The translations under genes and the position numbers were made by a program. 64,000 bases of DNA from JBBUAX01 sp964409535 (lineage in GTDB: Bacteria > Patescibacteriota > Minisyncoccia > UBA6257 > 2-01-FULL-56-20): NCBI GenBank assembly GCA_964409535.1, contig CAYPDQ010000001.1, positions 1 through 64,000 on the forward strand, read 5' to 3'. The notes beneath the pieces were generated by a model. The model saw only the letters and a list, made by a program, of their open reading frames with translations. It did not search any database and was not told the DNA's origin. Of this stretch, positions 63,932 to 64,000 are shown one piece after another; the stretch's first letter is position 1, and each line of letters begins with the position of its first letter.

Positions 63932-64000
63932 AAACGAGGAAAAGCATAACCAAGAGGATACGGATAACCCGACGGGGCAAGATCATCCGGCGGCCGATGG
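63928..64000 (+). CDS. rpmI: Ribosomal protein bL35 (partial, runs off the window)
   Basis: From ATG 63928 the frame reads MKTRKSITKRIRITRRGKII and RRPM to the edge, the start of bL35 (lysine/arginine-rich, K-T-x-K-S-x-x-K-R). infC-rpmI is a conserved pair, normally followed by rplT just outside. Only 24 residues are visible. Confidence 0.9.
   Translation, partial: MKTRKSITKRIRITRRGKIIRRPM

Overview
The window looks like a chromosomal segment from a Candidate Phyla Radiation (Patescibacteria) bacterium, most likely a parcubacterium. This is an inference from gene content, not from a marker-gene search. The signs are: genes packed with ATGA stop/start overlaps; very short leaders; few Shine-Dalgarno sequences; an archaeal-type UMP kinase; a doubled ThyX-like protein; an archaeal/eukaryote-like IleRS; RNase Y and RNase J together; small GIY-YIG and four-helix-bundle cassettes; and phage-tail-like S74 surface proteins.

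Layout. 1-175 is the end of a decayed IS3-type insertion sequence, followed by a GIY-YIG gene and tRNA-Ser. 711-3377 (minus) is a tight lemA-htpX-pyrH-idi unit, divergent from a thyX-like gene. 5136-8849 (minus) holds groES-groEL, then trxB, a glutaredoxin and a small SPW-motif membrane protein, with palindrome-rich spacers. 9058-42846 is a surface-polysaccharide locus of about 34 kb. It contains a phosphoglycosyl transferase, a flippase, two O-antigen ligase/polymerase-like proteins, several glycosyltransferases, sugar epimerases and dehydratases, methyltransferases, a fucosyltransferase-like enzyme and a sulfatase-like protein. It also carries a near-complete set for NDP-activated D-glycero-D-manno-heptose (GmhA, HddA, GmhB and a possible HddC). 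A 4,6-dehydratase / RfbH-like 3-deoxygenase / epimerase / split transketolase operon suggests an unusual deoxy or branched-chain sugar. RNase Y is the first gene of the same minus-strand run. 44815-64000 is mostly housekeeping: gpmI, secG, an oligopeptide-binding protein, a phosphosugar isomerase, tRNA-Leu with rnj, ileS, argS, smpB, an M23 peptidase, two secreted surface proteins (glycine-rich and S74), tmRNA, a YggT-family protein, infC and the start of rpmI.

The most notable feature is how many families of short inverted repeats are present, including inside conserved genes and in frame. The palindrome CCTGCCTGCGCAGGCAGG adds the peptide LPAQAG to three unrelated proteins (a sugar epimerase, IleRS, ArgRS). 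An identical 31-bp repeat adds LKPKTYNLKP to the phosphosugar isomerase and to IleRS. Elements ending in CCCGTTAGA...TCTAACGGG occur three times: as a 278-bp cassette carrying a GIY-YIG gene directly upstream of ileS, as a 115-bp version without a gene, and as a 69-bp in-frame insertion in the isomerase gene. A further, intergenic family (7267-7513 and 44432-44622) shares an identical 47-bp block and a 32-bp block around a variable centre. Together these resemble an endonuclease-associated palindromic repeat system.

IleRS also carries a complete histidine-phosphatase domain inserted upstream of KMSKS. tmRNA and SmpB are both present; the predicted degradation tag is ANNKVAAPAFAYA.
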